DNA of 25,425 nt from Gallispira sp964526435 (GTDB lineage: Bacteria; Bacillota; Clostridia; Lachnospirales; CAG-274): contig CAZGIC010000017.1 of assembly GCA_964526435.1 (NCBI GenBank), positions 1 through 25,425 on the forward strand, read 5' to 3'. How positions within the stretch are numbered: the stretch's first letter is position 1; each line of letters begins with the position of its first letter. Both the position numbers and the translations under genes were made by a program. Below are positions 22,600 to 25,425 of this stretch, one piece after another. The notes under the pieces were generated by a model. That model saw only the letters and a program-made list of their open reading frames with translations. It made no database searches and was not told where the DNA came from.

Positions 22600-25203
22600 T
22601 TATTTTACACTTGCCTTAAGTTCTCTTCCCTCATAATCAATGTATATAACACTGTCAGGTTCAAGATCATTTGCAATTATCATTCTGCCCGCAAGAGTTT
22701 CCACCTTAGACTGAATAAATCTTCTAAGAGGTCTTGCACCATATACAGGGTCATAACCACTGTCAATTATATACTGCTTTGCACTTTCACTTACTTCAAT
22801 TGAGATCTGCTTATGAGCAACTCTCTTATTAAGGTCATTAAGCATAAGATCAACAATTGCACCTATTTCAGTTTTAGCAAGAGGCTTATAGAATACGATT
22901 TCGTCAAGCCTGTTCAGAAATTCCGGTCTGAAACTTGTTTTAAGCAGATTGCTTACCTGTGACCTGGCTTCCTCGCTTATTGTATTGTCAGGCTGTATAC
23001 CATCAAGTATAAAGTTAGAGCCTAAGTTAGATGTAAGTATAATTATCGTATTCTTAAAGTCCACAGTTCTTCCCTGTGAATCTGTAATACGTCCGTCATC
23101 AAGGACCTGCAAAAGCACATTGAACACATCAGGGTGAGCTTTTTCAATTTCATCAAAAAGAACAACTGAATAAGGCTTTCTTCTCACAGCCTCCGTAAGC
23201 TGACCGCCTTCCTCATAACCTACATATCCGGGAGGTGCTCCTATAAGTCTTGACACGCTGTATTTCTCCATATATTCAGACATATCAATTCTTACAATAT
23301 TCTTTTCATCATCAAAAAGTGCTTCCGCAAGAGCCTTTGCAAGCTCTGTTTTACCAACACCTGTAGGTCCTAAAAACAGGAAAGAACCGATAGGTCTGTC
23401 AGGATCCTGAATACCTGCTCTTGAACGTATGATAGCCTCACATACTTTTTCAACGGCCTCATCCTGTCCGATAACTCTCTTATGAAGAATGTTGTCAAGG
23501 TTAAGAAGTTTCTGTCTTTCACCCTCAACAAGTTTTGATACAGGTATACCCGTCCATCTGCCAACAATTTTGGCAATTTCTTCTTCTGTTACCTTATCTC
23601 TAAGTATTTTATTCTCCCTTGAAGGAGTTTCGCCCTTGCTTTCTTCTGCTTCAAGCTGTTTCTGCAGTTCAGGCAGTTTACCGTATTTAAGCTTTGCAGC
23701 CTCATCAAGGTCATAATTTCTCTGAGCAATTTCTATCTGTTTTGTTACATCTTCTATCTGTTTTCTCAAATCCTGAACCTTGTTAATGTCTGCCATTTCA
23801 TTTTCCCACTGGGCTTTCATGGCAGCAAACTCTGCTCTGTACTCTGCAAGTTCTTTCTGCACATGTTCAAGCTGTTCTTTTGAAAGCTTGTCATCTTCCT
23901 TTTTAAGAGCAGCTTCTTCAATTTCATGCTGCATTATCTTTCTTGAAATTTCATCAAGCTCTGTAGGCATTGAATTCATTTCAGTCTTTATTGTGGCACA
24001 AGCCTCATCTACAAGGTCAATAGCCTTATCAGGTAAAAATCTGTCTGTTATATATCTGTTTGAAAGTGTCGCAGCTGCAATAAGTGCCTGATCCTGGATT
24101 TTAACACCGTGATATACTTCATATCTTTCCTTAAGACCTCTTAATATAGATATGGTATCCTCAACAGTAGGCTCATCAACCATTACAGGCTGGAAACGTC
24201 TTTCAAGGGCAGCATCTTTTTCAATATACTGTCTGTACTCATTAAGAGTAGTTGCACCTATACAGTGAAGCTCACCTCTTGCAAGCATAGGCTTTAAGAG
24301 GTTGCCTGCGTCCATTGCCCCCTGACCTTTGCCTGCTCCTACAATAGTGTGAAGCTCGTCAATAAACATTATTATCTTTCCCTCAGACTTTTTGACCTCC
24401 TGCAAAACGGCCTTTAATCTTTCCTCAAACTCACCCTGATACTTGGCACCTGCAATAAGAGCACCCATATCCAGTGAAAATATTCTTCTGTCCTTAATAT
24501 TGTCAGGCACATCGCCCTTTACAATTCTCAGGGCAAGACCTTCTGCAATGGCAGTTTTACCAACACCGGGCTCACCAATAAGCACAGGATTGTTTTTAGT
24601 TTTTCTTGAAAGAATTCTTATAACATTTCTTATTTCTGAGTCCCTTCCAATAACAGGGTCAAGCTTACCCTTTTCGGCAAGTCCCACAAGATCCTGCCCA
24701 TATTTATTTAATACATCATAAGTAGACTCTGGATTATCAGTTGTTACTCTTGTATTGCCTCTTACGCTTTTTAATGCTGTAAGGAATCTGTCCTTTGTAA
24801 CATTAAATGTTTTAAAAATTTCCTTTACCTTATAATCAGGATTGTCAATAAGCCCCAGCATCAAATGCTCAACAGATGTATAGTCATCGCCCATTTTAGT
24901 TGCTGTTTTTTCAGCATCGGCAATAGCTCTGTCAAAATCCCCTGATACATATACCTTGCCCTGCTCCCTTGAACTTCCCCTTACCTTAGGCAAAGCATCT
25001 ATAGCTTTTTTAACTGCAAGACCAAAATTGCCTATATCTATGCCCATTTTGATTAAAAGCTCAGCACATACACCGCCGTCCTGAGAAATCAGGGCATAGA
25101 GCAAATGCTCCTGCTCAATCTGCTGATTGCTGTTCTCCACAGCAAGAGTCTGAGCCAGCTGAATAGCTTCTAAAGATTTCTGTGTCATTTTGTTCATATT
25201 CAT
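22600..25203 (-). CDS. clpB: ClpB disaggregase (Hsp100 AAA+ ATPase)
   Basis: 867 residues; start at 25203 with AGGGGG 8 nt upstream. A Clp N domain (two repeats, ~1-150) is followed by NBD1 (Walker A GEPGVGKT ~208, Walker B IMFIDELHT), the coiled-coil middle domain (~410-525, rich in Glu/Lys/Gln) that defines ClpB rather than ClpC, NBD2 (Walker A GPTGVGKT ~612, Walker B VVLFDEIEKAH) and a C-terminal small domain. It pulls apart protein aggregates together with DnaK. No ClpP-binding IGF/LGF loop was noticed, consistent with ClpB. Length is normal. No CIRCE or CtsR operator was recognised in the 220 bp upstream. Confidence 0.98.
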   Translation of the reverse strand: MNMNKMTQKSLEAIQLAQTLAVENSNQQIEQEHLLYALISQDGGVCAELLIKMGIDIGNFGLAVKKAIDALPKVRGSSREQGKVYVSGDFDRAIADAEKTATKMGDDYTSVEHLMLGLIDNPDYKVKEIFKTFNVTKDRFLTALKSVRGNTRVTTDNPESTYDVLNKYGQDLVGLAEKGKLDPVIGRDSEIRNVIRILSRKTKNNPVLIGEPGVGKTAIAEGLALRIVKGDVPDNIKDRRIFSLDMGALIAGAKYQGEFEERLKAVLQEVKKSEGKIIMFIDELHTIVGAGKGQGAMDAGNLLKPMLARGELHCIGATTLNEYRQYIEKDAALERRFQPVMVDEPTVEDTISILRGLKERYEVYHGVKIQDQALIAAATLSNRYITDRFLPDKAIDLVDEACATIKTEMNSMPTELDEISRKIMQHEIEEAALKKEDDKLSKEQLEHVQKELAEYRAEFAAMKAQWENEMADINKVQDLRKQIEDVTKQIEIAQRNYDLDEAAKLKYGKLPELQKQLEAEESKGETPSRENKILRDKVTEEEIAKIVGRWTGIPVSKLVEGERQKLLNLDNILHKRVIGQDEAVEKVCEAIIRSRAGIQDPDRPIGSFLFLGPTGVGKTELAKALAEALFDDEKNIVRIDMSEYMEKYSVSRLIGAPPGYVGYEEGGQLTEAVRRKPYSVVLFDEIEKAHPDVFNVLLQVLDDGRITDSQGRTVDFKNTIIILTSNLGSNFILDGIQPDNTISEEARSQVSNLLKTSFRPEFLNRLDEIVFYKPLAKTEIGAIVDLMLNDLNKRVAHKQISIEVSESAKQYIIDSGYDPVYGARPLRRFIQSKVETLAGRMIIANDLEPDSVIYIDYEGRELKASVK

Positions 25204-25274
25204 ATACCATACCCCCTGTATTATTTTTTACTTCCATTTTTTAGACCACTCTACTACTCACAATACCCTTGTAG

Positions 25275-25293
25275 GGGCGATTATTAATCGCCC
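25275..25293. repeat. Perfect palindrome GGGCGATTA-T-TAATCGCCC
   Basis: Nine-base arms flank a single central T, within GTAGGGG...CCCG. Its GC-rich arms stand out in the AT-rich surroundings. Sequences of this kind are often dispersed repeats in bacterial genomes; a copy count would settle it. Confidence 0.7.
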
Positions 25294-25303
25294 GCTCTCA
25301 AAA

Positions 25304-25366
25304 TTCCTAATTCCTAACTCCTAACTCCCCACTCCTCACTCCTCACTCCTCATTCCTAACTCCTCA
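25304..25366. repeat. Nine-unit heptamer tandem array (YTCCTMA)
   Basis: Nine consecutive 7-bp units: TTCCTAA x2, CTCCTAA, CTCCCCA, CTCCTCA x3, TTCCTAA, CTCCTCA. Short runs of the same heptamer also occur at 17268-17281, where they form the end of the SDR gene, and similar CCTCACTCC-type sequence lies at 15644-15665. Confidence 0.85.
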
Positions 25367-25425
25367 CTCTCTCCTAAGCTATATTTCATACTCACACCCT
25401 CTGTAAAACTTAACATACTCTCTTT

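Larger units (their letters stand above)
25204..25425. other. Upstream region of clpB, repeat-rich, no gene seen
   Basis: This stretch has no credible coding frame. It contains a 19-nt palindrome at 25275-25293 and a heptamer array at 25304-25366, listed separately. I could not pick a convincing clpB promoter. Confidence 0.7.

Noticed and set aside
25204..25425. CIRCE or CtsR operator for clpB
   Set aside because: I looked for TTAGCACTC-N9-GAGTGCTAA and tandem GGTCAAA and found neither; control of clpB may lie outside the window.

Overview
The window is AT-rich, densely coded DNA that reads as a low-GC anaerobic Firmicute, most likely a gut-type Clostridia/Lachnospirales relative. Support: strong AGGAGG-type ribosome sites, a T-box leader, a WalRK-like two-component pair, an aldo/keto reductase with two [4Fe-4S] clusters, a metG-tatD-3D-protein block as in Bacillus/Clostridia, and an LtaS-family enzyme. 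The species cannot be fixed from the sequence.

Layout. 1-10290 (all minus strand) is one surface-polysaccharide operon: Wzm-type permease, Wzt-type ATPase with a C-terminal cargo domain, SAM methyltransferase, a 1426-residue kinase/coiled-coil/RgpF-glycosyltransferase/HAD protein, and an LtaS/GacH-like phosphoglycerol transferase that runs off the left edge. 10390-10770 is non-coding and packed with hairpins, including two 48-bp tandem repeats. 10782-14590 (minus) is a G5-3D wall protein, TatD and MetRS. 14727-15551 (plus) is a Cof-type HAD phosphatase. 15733-16054 (minus) is a complete T-box with its own promoter but no adjacent gene. 16140-19197 (minus) is an Fe-S aldo/keto reductase, an SDR and the CCA-adding enzyme. 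19411-21915 (plus) is a WalR/WalK-like pair, followed by a cold-shock protein with a structured leader (22241-22441). 22600-25203 (minus) is ClpB, and the right edge is short repeats.

The best candidate for an under-described system is the polysaccharide operon. It resembles an E. coli O9a WbdD-type capping and chain-length system (methyltransferase + kinase + coiled coil + Wzt with a C-terminal recognition domain) combined with a streptococcal GAC-like wall-glycan operon (Wzm, Wzt, RgpF-type transferase, GroP transferase). The methyltransferase and the kinase-bearing giant are in the same reading frame, separated by one TAG codon. The expected working order is: the giant protein extends and phosphorylates the glycan, the methyltransferase caps it, Wzt recognises the cap, Wzm exports the chain, and the membrane enzyme adds glycerol phosphate outside. 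The order of action, the sugars and the cap are inference.
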